From positions 84,858,678 through 84,922,677 of the forward strand of contig NW_023602073.1 in NCBI RefSeq assembly GCF_014898055.3: a DNA stretch of 64,000 nucleotides. The letters are read 5' to 3'. Shown piece by piece: positions 9,961 through 20,800 of this stretch. The notes under the pieces were generated by a model. It was given only the letters and a program-made list of their open reading frames with translations. It had not been told where the DNA came from and did not search any database. This stretch comes from Talpa occidentalis. Lineage: Eukaryota; Chordata; Mammalia; Eulipotyphla; Talpidae. Both the position numbers and the translations under genes were made by a program. The number at the start of each line of letters is the position of its first letter. Within the stretch, counting starts at the first letter, position 1.

Positions 9961-10959
9961 AATAAACTTTTGAACTATTCATTCATTAATTTATTCACTC
10001 AGTTAACCAATATTTATTAGGCATTTTTTGTTAAGCACTTTACTAAGATTGGAGAAGTAAAGACATAAAATTTGGTCCTTGCAATGAAAGAAACTAACTT
10101 CCAATCCTGAGTCATGTATAGAGGAGTATAGAAGGATCACACGGATTTGAATTCAAGAGCATCATTATGATTATATAATTAATCATCTAAGTGATATTTT
10201 AAAACACTAACCTCATAAGTGCTGACTCATAACTGAGGCGATTTTACTAGTTGGAAAGCCATAAACAAGTTTCTTAATCTCCCACTGAATTGAGAAGTTT
10301 GAATTGTAAAATGTGATACTGAAATTAAGATCCGTTCTGTATTATAAGTTTGAGCTAAAAGTGATCACTAGTCAAATATCTCACTGAAGTGAATGAGGAG
10401 AGGAAAGAACCAAAGGGAAGAAAAAATAAAATTCTGTGGAATAAGACCCAATGGACAGTATGAACAGCTCTAACCTCGTAAATCTCCCACAGGCACATAC
10501 AGTGACTGCCAGAAAAAGCACTTTTAATTGTCTGGACATCAGGAGATATTAGGCAAAGTCTGTTGATTATTAAAATCTGTAATACATTAATTAATAATCT
10601 TATCTTTTGAGTTACAAAACCAAATCATGCTTCATGTGATTTCAAGCTGAAAGTAATCAATTTATAGACATTTGGTTATGCCATATATTGGGTACATTAG
10701 GTTAAAATTTAATAGCATAAGGAAAAATGACTTACCATAAAAACATAGAAAATCTAAAACATTAATAGTGTTCATTTTATTCAGGATACATTAAATTGTG
10801 TCCAATTTATTAGACATAATTGTTGATGAAATTAATGAAAAATATCAAGGAAGTCATTTGGAAGTTAATATTAAACAGAGCCTTGTGTCTGCAAATACCA
10901 AGGATGGGTACCATATTTTATTCAGTTCAGTTGTTATCTACGTGAAGCCAATGTAATTT
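9961..10959. other. AT-rich non-coding DNA with a short ancient-repeat patch
   Basis: Around 9980-10090 there is a decayed copy of the CAATATTTATTAGGCA-type dispersed repeat. The rest is unassigned. Confidence 0.4.
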
Positions 10960-10975
10960 AACATAAGGTGTTGTG
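10960..10975. repeat. Left TSD of the young SINE
   Basis: AACATAAGGTGTTGTG, identical to 11305-11320. Confidence 0.92.
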
Positions 10976-11269
10976 GGGCCTCCCCGGTGGCGCAGCGGTT
11001 GAGCGCTGGGTTGCAAAGCTGCGCGCGGCCTCTGCGGCGCCGGTTCGATCCCCGGCTGCTCCCCGGCCACCAGAGGAGGGTCCCACATGGCGCGCAGACC
11101 TCTCCTGCCGCCCGCTGCTCCCCTCAGCAGTGTACTTCGGTCCTTCTGCCTGCTCTGCTCCCCACTCTGGCTCTGGTGAATTCTCTCGCCCTCCCGCGCT
11201 TCTGACTGTACCCAGTGCATGTATAAACAAAACAAACAAACCATCAAACAAATAAATAAAGCATGCCTC

Positions 11270-11304
<35 letters not shown>
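10976..11304 (+). mobile_element. tRNA-derived SINE, full length, young copy
   Basis: A short non-autonomous retroposon. The tRNA-like head contains an A box (TGGCGCAGCGG, 10988-10998) and a B box (GGTTCGATCCC, 11042-11052), both close to pol III consensus. A GC-rich body and a TAAAYAAA-rich tail ending in a pure A run of about 32 follow. Perfect 16-bp TSDs flank it. It keeps far more CpG than most copies in the window, so it is a recent insertion. The reading frames of 95-106 codons on both strands within it are artefacts of GC-rich repeat sequence. Confidence 0.95.
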
Positions 11305-11307
<3 letters not shown>

Positions 11308-11320
11308 ATAAGGTGTTGTG
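11305..11320. repeat. Right TSD of the young SINE
   Basis: Exact copy of 10960-10975. Confidence 0.92.
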
Positions 11321-11725
11321 CTTTTTTTGCCATATATGTTAGGAAGTTTGTGTAAGATTTGATGCACATAGTAACTAGAAATCATTCATCTTCTCCTTTT
11401 TGTATATTTGATTTTCTTATTCTGTTTTGATTTCACTAGATGAATGGCTATTTTTATAAGCTATATTAATTCATTTTTACAAAGAATTAATATATCACAG
11501 TATATATTATTATGTGCTTTTGTGCCTTTGTACACATACAAAAAATATGTGCATATTCCTTATGTAGAGAAGCAGCTTAACACACATTTGCCACATTGTT
11601 TATTGATGGAGTCGCTCAATAACAAGGTAAATAAAGAGGAAAAGACATCAAAGAATTTAATAAAAGAAATTCAAATTCATCTGCGAGGAACAACTCTGGT
11701 GTTTTATAACCTTAAAATTTACAAA
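11321..11725. other. AT-rich non-coding DNA
   Basis: A 134-codon open frame at 11444-11848 (plus) runs from here into the neighbouring SINE. It has no recognisable domain and its last third is SINE sequence, so I do not call it a gene. Confidence 0.5.
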
Positions 11726-11736
11726 GGGAAGCTTTT

Positions 11737-12007
11737 TTTTAAAAAAAAAAGATTTATTTATTTATGCATACAAGAGCTGGGGTACAGGCCAGAGATGCGA
11801 GGAATGAGAGGATTCACCAGAGACAAGGGAACAGAATATGCAGATTGACTGAAGTACACTGCTGAGGGGAGCAGTGGGCAGGCCAGGAGAGGTCTGCTGC
11901 AACTTTTGGGTTGCTCCCTGGCCGACTGGGGATCAAACTCGTGCTGAAGAGGCTGCAGATTGCTTCATAGTGCAGAGCTTAACCCCTTATGCCACCAGGG
12001 AGGCCCA
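11737..12007 (-). mobile_element. tRNA-derived SINE, older copy
   Basis: The reverse complement of the same SINE: T/A-rich tail, GATTTATTTATTTATGCATA, body, then head ending GGGAGGCCC. GGGAAGCTTTT at 11726-11736 and 12008-12018 is the target-site duplication. CpG sites are mostly lost. Confidence 0.92.
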
Positions 12008-12018
12008 GGGAAGCTTTT

Positions 12019-12645
12019 CTTTAAATATGAAATATATCAGGTATTTCCAGAAACACTGATCCTTGATTTGTTTTTTGTGTTTTTTTAGCCAGTCTTAACT
12101 TTCTAAATGATCTTGAAAACAGAGCATTTGAGCCATGTTGTTAACCAAGTAGTAAATCACAGGACTTAGGTTCCTTTTTTGAGGTCATTAATATAATGCG
12201 ATTAATCACCTTAGTTAAGACATGTGAGAATTATGCAAAATGCATGTGCCATGGTCCTTGAAATAAGGTTAAGTAGATGATTTGTGTTAACTTTTATTAA
12301 CCATATGCAATACTACATGATAATGTTCATGCATATGTTGCTTACATTAATTGCTTTCATAATTTAATTACTACATCACACTTTGGCTTCTGTTCATTTG
12401 AAACTTAACAAATGTTCTACCAGCTGTGAAAGTGATTGAAGGCAATAAATGAATAAACCATTGATTTACTTGTTTAAGCTAAGTCTGCTGTCTCAATCTG
12501 TCCTGTGTCTTTATATTAGAAAAGACACTTGGGAAGTGGTAATGATCTGGTAATTCCTGTTGTAATCACTTTAGATATCTATTATACTTAATTAAGTAGT
12601 AAAGTCTTTAACATTTACATTTCTTCTGCGCTTTGTAGTTTGTTG
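12019..12645. other. AT-rich non-coding DNA
   Basis: Nothing recognised. Confidence 0.5.
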
Positions 12646-12685
12646 AACAGTTCATCATTGAACCATAGTTCAATGATGAACTGTT
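12646..12685. repeat. Perfect inverted repeat, 18-bp arms, 4-nt loop
   Basis: The left arm AACAGTTCATCATTGAAC (12646-12663) and the right arm GTTCAATGATGAACTGTT (12668-12685) are exact reverse complements around the loop CATA. This would form a stable hairpin in DNA or RNA. I see no flanking TSD or T-run that would make it a known element or a pol III gene. Confidence 0.95.
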
Positions 12686-13564
12686 GTTCATGTTAATTGT
12701 GGCAATTGTACTTTCATACAAACATACACTTGTCCTCAAACAGAAATGTATAAACTATGTCATATCTGCTGTCCTTTTGACCCACTTATAGTTGAATACT
12801 AAAGTTTGATTTTAAAGAAATAATTTGTAGAGACAAGTAACACTTTTAGATAATATAATTCATCCTTTATTGAAACAAGTTTACTTTTTATTACATCAGT
12901 TTGTTTCCCTATATCTGTATCATGTTGGCTTGCATGTGATTTAAGTTACTATTAGAATATCTCATATAAAAACCTGTATTTTTCTTAAATATTATTTCAA
13001 TCACTTTTGTTAAAAATAAAATTTCAGGATGTCTGGTTAAAGATAGTAGATTGAAAGCATGCATTCACCTCTGATTCCGTTCTGAAATCCCAACCAAATA
13101 AGTATAGTTTAAAAAAAAAAAATCCTAACTCACTAGGTTACAGGCAATAAAAGAGAGAACACAAACAATAACCCTGGAAAGCATATGAACAAATGGTAAC
13201 TGACTTAGCCGAACCTAGAAAGTTAAATCCTTAGTCAGCAGCAAGGAAAGCCAAGAAGCAACCTAATTTATATTGCAGACCAAAAGGCTTAGGTCTTGGG
13301 CTACTAGGCCCTCTAGAAGTGGAAGTAAAGGGAGACTTAAACAAAAGGCTTCTTGCAAGTTTGTTAAAGAGGCATTTGAACCCCAGAGCCCCTGCTCAAC
13401 TCCTGGTAAACAGGTAATTCACTTTCCCATATCCTGCAGGGGTGCATTTTCTGGAGAGTGGTCCCAGTCACAATTAAGGGAGGACTAATGTACTGGAAAT
13501 AGGCAGGTAAAATAATGTTAATTTATTACAGGTATACCCTACACCAAACATTGACAAAGAGGAT

Positions 13565-13618
13565 CACACACTCACACACACATGCATGCACACACATACC
13601 ACACACATACCACGCACT
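13565..13618. repeat. Imperfect (CA)n microsatellite
   Basis: CA dinucleotides interrupted by TG/CC steps over about 54 bp. Confidence 0.85.
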
Positions 13619-13850
13619 GCATGAAACTTCTATGGAGAATTTCTAAAGCCTAAGCACAAAGAATGAGCTCCACAGAAATGAGGGAGGAGGAGAAAGTGAA
13701 GTTTTTGTCACTAGATGCTGAAGCCCCCTAGCTCTCAGAGTTCCCAATAAACTTTTACTTCTCAGTGAATAGCTCCACTGAGAATAGGAACTGTATGTTT
13801 TGATAGGAGAAATACTACACATGGACTCTATCAAAAATATGTCCCAACTC

Positions 13851-13895
13851 ATGTGTGTATGTGTGTGTGTATGTATGTGTGTGTGTGTGTGTGTT
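13851..13895. repeat. (TG)n microsatellite
   Basis: About 45 bp of TG with a few TATG interruptions. It lies about 230 bp from, and is complementary in sense to, the CA tract at 13565. Confidence 0.9.
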
Positions 13896-14099
13896 GTAAG
13901 GATAGCAAGGAGATTAAGGAAAAGGAAGCTCCATGGTCTTCCTTAGAGGAAGTCAGTAGGTAATGCCTGAAAAACTAAGAAGCAGCAAATGAGCAACTTA
14001 TTTAGATTTAGTTGAGTCAATTAGATTTCAAAGCAGTTGTCATAGGAGCAGGAAACTACTTGACTCTTTCAATTATATTCCTGTACAATACAAAAACAC

Positions 14100-14211
14100 T
14101 AATTCGAAGGGATATGTACACTCTTATGTTCATTGTGGCTATTTACAATGGCTAAGTTATGGAAACAAGCTAAGTTCCCAAGGACAAATGAGTGGATTAA
14201 AAAGATGTGGT
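14100..14211 (+). mobile_element. Older L1 ORF2 3' region, left part (split by a younger L1)
   Basis: The segment TGGCTATTTACAATGGCTAA through AAAAAGATGTGGT aligns, by eye, with the reverse complement of the intact L1 at about 790-860 but is more diverged. It stops where a younger L1 intervenes and resumes at about 14655. Confidence 0.75.
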
Positions 14212-14237
14212 GACCTGAGAAGGAGGGTGGAAGCAAA

Positions 14238-14578
14238 GGTACATATATACCATGGAATATTACTCAGAATTCAAAAAAGATAAACACATGCAATTTGCAG
14301 CAACATAGATGGCGCTGGAAGGGATCATGCTCAGCGAAATAAGCCAAAAAGAAAAAGAAAAATACCGGATGGTCTCACTCATAGCAGGAATCTAGAAAAC
14401 TTAAATAAGGGACCAGAAAAATGAATAACTATAAGAAAGCAAAAATCAAAATCAACAAAAAACTATGAACCAGAGACACTTTTTGAGGGGTGAGGGGCGG
14501 GAGGGGAGGGATTGGGGTCAGAATGGGGGGTTGCAATTGTATGGGGAATATAAAAATAAAATTTATTATTTAAAAAAA
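14238..14578 (+). mobile_element. 5'-truncated young L1 3' end, nested
   Basis: From GGTACATATATACCATGGAA to the A-rich tail it is nearly the reverse complement of 455-795 of the full-length L1, including the end of ORF2, the G-rich 3' UTR tract and TATGGGGAATATAAAAATAAA. It sits inside an older L1. About 26 bases (14212-14237) between the two are not explained by either. Confidence 0.88.
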
Positions 14579-14654
14579 ATAAAAATAAATAAAAATGAAC
14601 AATGATGTAAATAATAAATTAAAAAATTAAAAATTAATTTTTTTTAAAAAACCT

Positions 14655-15085
14655 GTAGTATATATACACAATGGAATACTACTCAGTTATTAAATACATA
14701 AATGAACTTTCGCCATTTGCAATAATGGAGGAGATAATGCTAAGTGAAATCAATCAGAAGGAAAGACAAATACCAAATGGTTTTACTTATATGTAGAGTA
14801 TAGAGAAACAAAATAAAGGACCAGACAGAACCCAACCAATAGCAAATCCTTAAATCTGACTCTAGAATTGAGGCTATAAGGGTGCAGAGCAGGATGTACA
14901 GGGGGCCCAGTGGAATACAGTGGAGGACTATGGTGGGGGGGGGGCCTTGTTGGTGTGTGTGGTGTGGTTACATACATGGGATGAGGTGTGATCCTGTACC
15001 TCTGAATCATATACAGCATTGTATACCAATGTTACCTCAAAAAAAATGCATCTATCACTTTGATAAAAATAAAAACTATATTTAA
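14655..15085 (+). mobile_element. Older L1 3' end, right part
   Basis: It resumes with AGTATATATACACAATGGAA and runs through the ORF2 C-terminus remnant and 3' UTR to TATACCAATGTTACCTCAA and an A-rich end. This is an older subfamily than the nested copy, with the same tail as the fragments at 9798 and 44872. A G10 run lies at 14935-14944. Confidence 0.82.
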
Positions 15086-16430
15086 AAATACAACAGATGC
15101 ATACATCATTCTCATTTTCTGTAATGAGACCGCCATCATTCTTTCTTTACCAATTTCCCAGTGTTTGTTCTTTATAACTTTTTTTCATGTATATCCTTAT
15201 GCTTGCCTATCATTTTGAGACTGACATAGCACTCATAATTATCATTTGAGATGCCCTATCCTACATCCTATCAAATAGCTTAAAATGCATCCATGTCCTG
15301 TATTAAATAGAAATTATATGTGGTATAAATTTTAAGCAGATTTTTATAATTTTGCTTTTAAATTATTATTTCAAGGAATTCACTCATTATTTGTTAGCAT
15401 TATCAGCTTTCCTATGCTTTATTTTGCACTAAAACTGCTCTTAAAAATGCCTGGGAAATGTTTATTGAAAGTCTTATGAACCAATGTATAATGTTGTTTT
15501 TCTTAACTAAGAATATGTCTGTCAATTGACTATGATTTATATGAAACACAAACTAATTATATTGCTCTAAAACAAGTTTTATCATGAAAAAACAAATGCA
15601 GTGCCATTCTTGAATGCTATTCATCCTCAATAAAACAGCAAGAAGGAAAATATATGAATTTTTATAAGCCAATATATTTTGGAGTATGAAATGAAAGTCA
15701 ACTTCAGATGCTCAGATAGGAAAGAATTCTGAACAGAATGTGCTATGTTAAGAATTTTAATATGTAAGTTAAAAATCCTATTAGATTAGTATCTACCTAG
15801 AGAGGTATTATGAGAACTATAAATGGCAGTCAAGGGGAGCTGTGAGATTATTCTCGCAGTTGAAGTAGATGAATGTTTCACCTTTCTATATCATGTTAGT
15901 TTTTACCATTTATTGGGATGCTTTTCCTTCTAGTCAGATCTTATCCATAATTCTTACAGGATGAGTAGTCCATTCTGGGGTGGTGGGAGTTGGCAGATAA
16001 CACCTTATCCCCGTATCGTTCTAAAGTTTGCACCTGGCATCTGACCACATTATGTTAGTTCAGTCTGTGCTGTGTGTACCAATTCGTGATCTGCCATTTC
16101 TCACATGTAATTAATTCTACTTCATTATTTTAAATTAGCTTTAGTGAGTTGTACAGTACTTGTCTTCCGCTCCTTACGTCTAAGCCTTGGAAGTTTTTTA
16201 AAAAATAAATAACAATAGTGCTTCAAAATTACCATGTATAAATCAGTTGCTTTCTCTTCAAGTTACAAACTACCTTTTTTAAAAACTGATTGCATTGTAT
16301 TCATGAATCTTCTCCTAATAATAACAGTAATTGTAGAAAATTTTAGTCTTATGTTTTTATTCACTATTACTATAAATTAGTCCTTATTCTAATCTTTAGA
16401 CAAGGCTTCTGATTTCACAGAATTTTGTCT
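15086..16430. other. AT-rich non-coding DNA
   Basis: About 1.3 kb with no recognisable gene or repeat family. Confidence 0.5.
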
Positions 16431-16735
16431 TGAAAGAGGCAAAAGAAACAATAAGTAAACAAAAATATAAATAATCAAATGAACAAATAAACATAAAATA
16501 TCTCCCATTGAAAAGATAACTCCAGATAATTTCAAGTACAGTAAGAAATAAAACTGGATGTTTTAGGAGTAGAGGGTATCAGAAGGTTGGGGGTGGGGTC
16601 CTCCATTAATCTGAGTGATTAAACTTTTCTGAAAAGGTGACATTTGAAATGAAGTCTGAATAACCTGCTAAGCAAAGATCTAGGGACAGAGTGTTCCATG
16701 CAAGGTCAGTAAGAAAGCCCTAAATAACTTATAAA
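16431..16735 (+). repeat. Possible ancient interspersed repeat
   Basis: GGGGTGGGGTCCTCCATTAA, then AAAAGGTGACATTTGAAATG, then GACAGAGTGTTCCATGCAAGG resembles the middle of the same ancient dispersed repeat as at 7500-7975 (gaggtgacatttgag ... gagcattccaggca). Family not assigned. Confidence 0.4.
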
Positions 16736-16754
16736 GACCCATGTAAAGCAGTGA

Positions 16755-16966
16755 TGATGATAACAATGGCAATAATAATGAGGAGCAGGAGGATAACAGT
16801 AACAATGAAGGTAATGATGATAATGAGGAGGAGAAGGAAGAGGATCAGGACAATGATAATGGTGAGGATGATGATGATGATGATGATGACAATAATAATA
16901 ATAAATGACAGTGGTATGGAGGAGCAGGAAATAGGTGATAATAACAGCACCAATAGTGATGGTAAT
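16755..16966. repeat. GAT/AAT/GAG-rich simple repeat
   Basis: About 210 bp of imperfect purine-rich triplets, including a (GATGAT)n core near 16866-16890. It produces Met/Ile-only open frames on the two strands (16751-17032 plus, 16729-16953 minus) that are not genes. Confidence 0.9.
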
Positions 16967-16979
16967 TTCTTTTTTTTTT

Positions 16980-17388
16980 ACTTCATTAATGCTTTTATTT
17001 ATTTTTTTATTAATATATTTTATTTTATATAATTCTTACATCATTTTTCATTTTGCACAATGTATGCATTTTCCTTTTGGTTATATTCCCCATACAATTC
17101 CCACCCCCCCTTATTTTGACCCTAATCCCTCCTCTCCTCTCCCCCCAACCCCCGTAGTGTGTCTCTGGTTATAAACCAGTTGCTTGTTGATTTTGATTTT
17201 TTCTTTATTATAATTAGTCTTTTTCCTGGTCCCTTATTTAGGTTTTCTAAATTCCTGCTATGAGTGAGACCATTCAGTATTTTTCTTTTTCTTCCTGGCT
17301 TATTTTGCTGAGTATGATCCCTTCTAGCTCCATCCATGTTACTGCAAATTGCATGAGCTTATCTTTTTTGATTGCTGAGTAATATTCC
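16980..17388 (-). mobile_element. 5'-truncated young L1 3' end
   Basis: The order TATATTCCCCATACAATTCC, C-rich tract, GTGTCTCTGGTTATAAACC, then CTGGCTTATTTTGCTGAG, to GATTGCTGAGTAATATTCC matches 480-775 of the full-length L1 in the same orientation. Its extra 3' portion (about 16980-17070) before the A/T-rich end differs from the full-length copy, so it may be a sister subfamily. Confidence 0.88.
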
Positions 17389-17689
17389 TTATAAATAAAA
17401 TTCAAAAATACTAAATACAATGTCCATGATCACACAGTAGTAAATGACAAGCCCCAACCCAAAATATCTAGTGACAATGAAACTTAAAACATAACCTGAA
17501 TTTCGACCATTGGCTGTTATACCAAAGGTGTTCTTAAAGAACTGGCATATCCTTATGGGAATTCTCCTTAAGCACTTCCCAAATTACAGGTGAAGGACAC
17601 TAGACTCCAGTTCAGTGACATGCTGCTCTTCCCCTTTTGTCTAGAGACTACATACAGAAGGTCCTTCTTACCTTGATTTCCTTAAAACT
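17389..17689. other. Non-coding DNA
   Basis: Nothing recognised. Confidence 0.45.
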
Positions 17690-17870
17690 GTCTTTACCAT
17701 TCAGGTCGCAATTAAAATGTCCCTCTATATAAAAGATTTCCTGACCATCTTATCTAATATAGGCTCCCCACTCACTGGCCTGTCCCATTGTGTTTCATAA
17801 TTTTCTTCATTGGGCATTTCACTCATAAATTCTTAATTATACTTGTAAACATCTAATGTATAACATGGTA
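17690..17870 (+). repeat. LINE L2 relic (3' region)
   Basis: AAATGTCCCTCTATAT ... GATTTCCTGACCATCTTATC ... CCACTCACTGGCC ... TTCATTGGGCATTTCACTC follows the order of the L2 3' consensus (aaatgtcacctcct ... ccttccctgaccaccctatc). Heavily diverged. Confidence 0.5.
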
Positions 17871-20800
17871 CTATAGTTTTCAACACCATAAAGTACGATT
17901 GAAAATTGTTAAGATAGCAGAAATTAAATGGGCCCACTTAAAAAAAAAACTGAGATAACAGATGTGTTAACTAACTAAATGGAGAGAATCCTTGCTGCTT
18001 TATTTGCCAATTATATAACTCAATAAAACTGGAAAAAAAATTAAAATTCTGCAAAAGAAGTTCTTACTCATTGATTTTCTTGCAGTGATATGCCTTCGCA
18101 CTGAATTGGGCAGAGAACTTGTGTGACTTATTCAGGCTTTAGTTCCAGAGTACAGAACAATGCCTGACTCATAGTATACACTCAGAAATATGTACTATAA
18201 AATGGATGAATGAATGATTAGATACTTCAACTCTAACCTTAAATTTCACTCAAAAATCTATGCGAAAGATTTTCCTAAAATTAGAAATGATAGCATAGAA
18301 TTTAGAGTTTGTGTTACAATGAGTCACATACGAAGTTTTGAACTGATCATTTTTGCAGCTTCTTCCTACCATGGCAAACATTATATTTGGTGTTCTTTAG
18401 TTTGGTCCAAAATTAATATATATTAAATTAGTATGATGTTTAAATTGCTATATCTACTCAGCTTGTTAAAATATAAATTCTATAGCAAAGTTTTGGCTTG
18501 TCAAAACCATGCCTCTCTCTTCCTCAACTTTGATTCCCACACATTAATTATACTAGACCTTAGTTTCCTCATTCTTGGGCTTACTGTCTTCTAGTTTTCA
18601 AATTCTTGACTCCATATTAGCATTACAAATATTTTCATGTATTTACTTGTCTCTATAATTTCCCCATGTTTTCAATTGTGCATTTTGAGTAATTGGTATT
18701 AAATATTAGCTACAATCTAACTGGAACTGTAAGAGTTCCCAAGGAGGTGAGACTATAAACAAAATAAGCTAATTCATAAAAACAGTTATTCATTTAGATA
18801 GGTTATATACATAAGGTGGGATTTTAAAGGTGTAAAATAAAACTGTGGTAATTTAGAAATAATACTCTGTAAAAAAGGAACTAGAACTGTTGCTCCCTAG
18901 AGAAATTTACCATTCCCTCATCTTTTGGCTATTCCCAGGCAACAGGACAGACTATTCAAGGTCCTGGATGAAATTCTATAAGCACAGAATAAATTCAGCT
19001 CCAAGCTGAAACCCAAGTCAGTTTGGGTCAGCAACTATGCCATCCTGTGCTTGAAACCATCTAAAATCTTCCCTGAGGGACAGGATAACAAACCTCCACA
19101 GCCATGCATCAACCACAGCCACTTTTCAGGGAAAGTTAGGTCTGCTTCTGCCACAGAATCAAACATTTGCAAACTCCATCATACATTAGGAAAACTAAAA
19201 AAAATAGTGATCAAATTAAAGTGTGTTTTAATGAAAAAGTAATTTCCTTTTCTTCTGTATCCCTTTTAATAATTCCCATATTCCTTTGGTTATATTAAAA
19301 GAGATGAATCATACTTCCTCATCCAAAATAGACAAGACTGACCAGTCACACAAAGTGTTTCAAAGAGTCTTGCATGCTCTTAATTAGCCAAATAACAGGA
19401 AAAAATGTTTTTAGAAAGCCTAAGTTATTTATTCAGCTCTCCATGTTTTTTTTTTTTTTTGTATTTGTAAACCTATTTTAAAATAAAAATATTTTTATTG
19501 TACTACATTCAATAAATTCAAGGTTACAGATAGTGGGCAGTTTTATTTTAAGCTCACTTTGAAAGTCCAAATATATTTACGTAGGTCACAAGTTTTCTCA
19601 ATATTCTATCACTTTTATTTGACCACTTGCAATTAGGTGATTTGAGCACATAATTTATCCTCCCTAGGTTTGTTTTGTCATTTTCAAGAAGCATCATCTT
19701 GCCCCAACTTCACAAGTTGTCTGATGAAGTGCAGTGCCATAATTAAATTACTTGTATACAACAGGTCAGATTTCCTTAGCAGAATGTGCTGTGTCCCTAG
19801 TATCCAAGTAATTAATTAATCAATTGAGACATTGATTGAACAAACTTTTATTGAATGTTTACTAGATGCCTGATACATTAATGCCAAGTACCTAGTAGAC
19901 AATAAAACTTAGTTCCTTAGCAGCACTGGCTTTCAAAAATGAATATGGTAAAAAGTACATTGGTGGTTGCCTCAGACTAGGTTGATAGAAATGATTTAAA
20001 ATAAGATTGTGATGATGGTTTCACAGGTCTATAAGTTTATTAAGAATCATAGAATCAAACAGATTAATTTCATGGGGGGGTGTATGTATACACCTCATGT
20101 ATATTAAATATATGTGTATAATATCTCAATACAGTGTTTTTATGAAATAAATAAGGCATAGTCCCTATTCTCAGGAAACTTTTAATCTTATAGGGAAAAC
20201 TGACATAAAAACAAGAGTGCTACAACATGCTGGTAAAATGTGGGAGCTCTTGGTCTGCAGTTATACATAAGGGAAACTTAAAATGATTTAAGTATTAAAA
20301 AATAAACATTATAGTACTCCTAATATTAATACTGTTTCAAATCCAGAACAGATTTCAAGCTCTATTGAGAGACATACAATATCTAAAATTTGGAAACACT
20401 CATTAACTCTTGTTCTGCACTTGGCATGTAGATGTCTTTAGTTTAAGAAACAAGGCAGTGACTTGTCTGGAAATGTTTTTGACAATATCAATTTGATGTT
20501 CATTGAGCATAACAGAATGCTTAGTGCTACTTGGAGAGCAAGTGGAAGCTGGGCTAAGGACCTGTCTTGCCCTGGCATACTCATTTGTTTGACCTGGCCT
20601 AAGGGAACACTGCCTGGCAGGTCTCCCAGATCTTCATGAAACAGACAGGGTAGAAGGTGATGTGCACAACAGCCACCTTATAGCCACCACATCTGGGAGT
20701 TCTTCCACTCAGAAGGAATGAGTTTGAGATCCCAGAGTCTGTCTCCATAGGCAGTTTTTCACTTTATGAAAACATAAAGGATTTTCTTGTTCTTGGTTTG

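Larger units (their letters stand above)
12686..14099. other. Non-coding DNA with CA/TG microsatellites
   Basis: Mostly unassigned. 13273-13488 has a 71-codon open frame with no recognisable domain. Two microsatellites are listed separately. Confidence 0.45.

Noticed and set aside
10976..11052. A tRNA gene
   Set aside because: The A and B boxes are real, but this is the head of a SINE with body, A tail and TSDs. The sequence does not close as a functional tRNA with an acceptor end.
10927..11255. Four overlapping Pro/Ala/Arg-rich frames on both strands
   Set aside because: They lie in the young SINE; its GC-rich body gives open frames on all strands.
11444..11848. 134-codon plus-strand frame
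   Set aside because: Its C-terminal part is SINE sequence and its N-terminal part has no recognisable similarity.
16729..17032. Met/Ile-rich proteins on both strands
   Set aside because: Translation of a GAT/AAT simple repeat.
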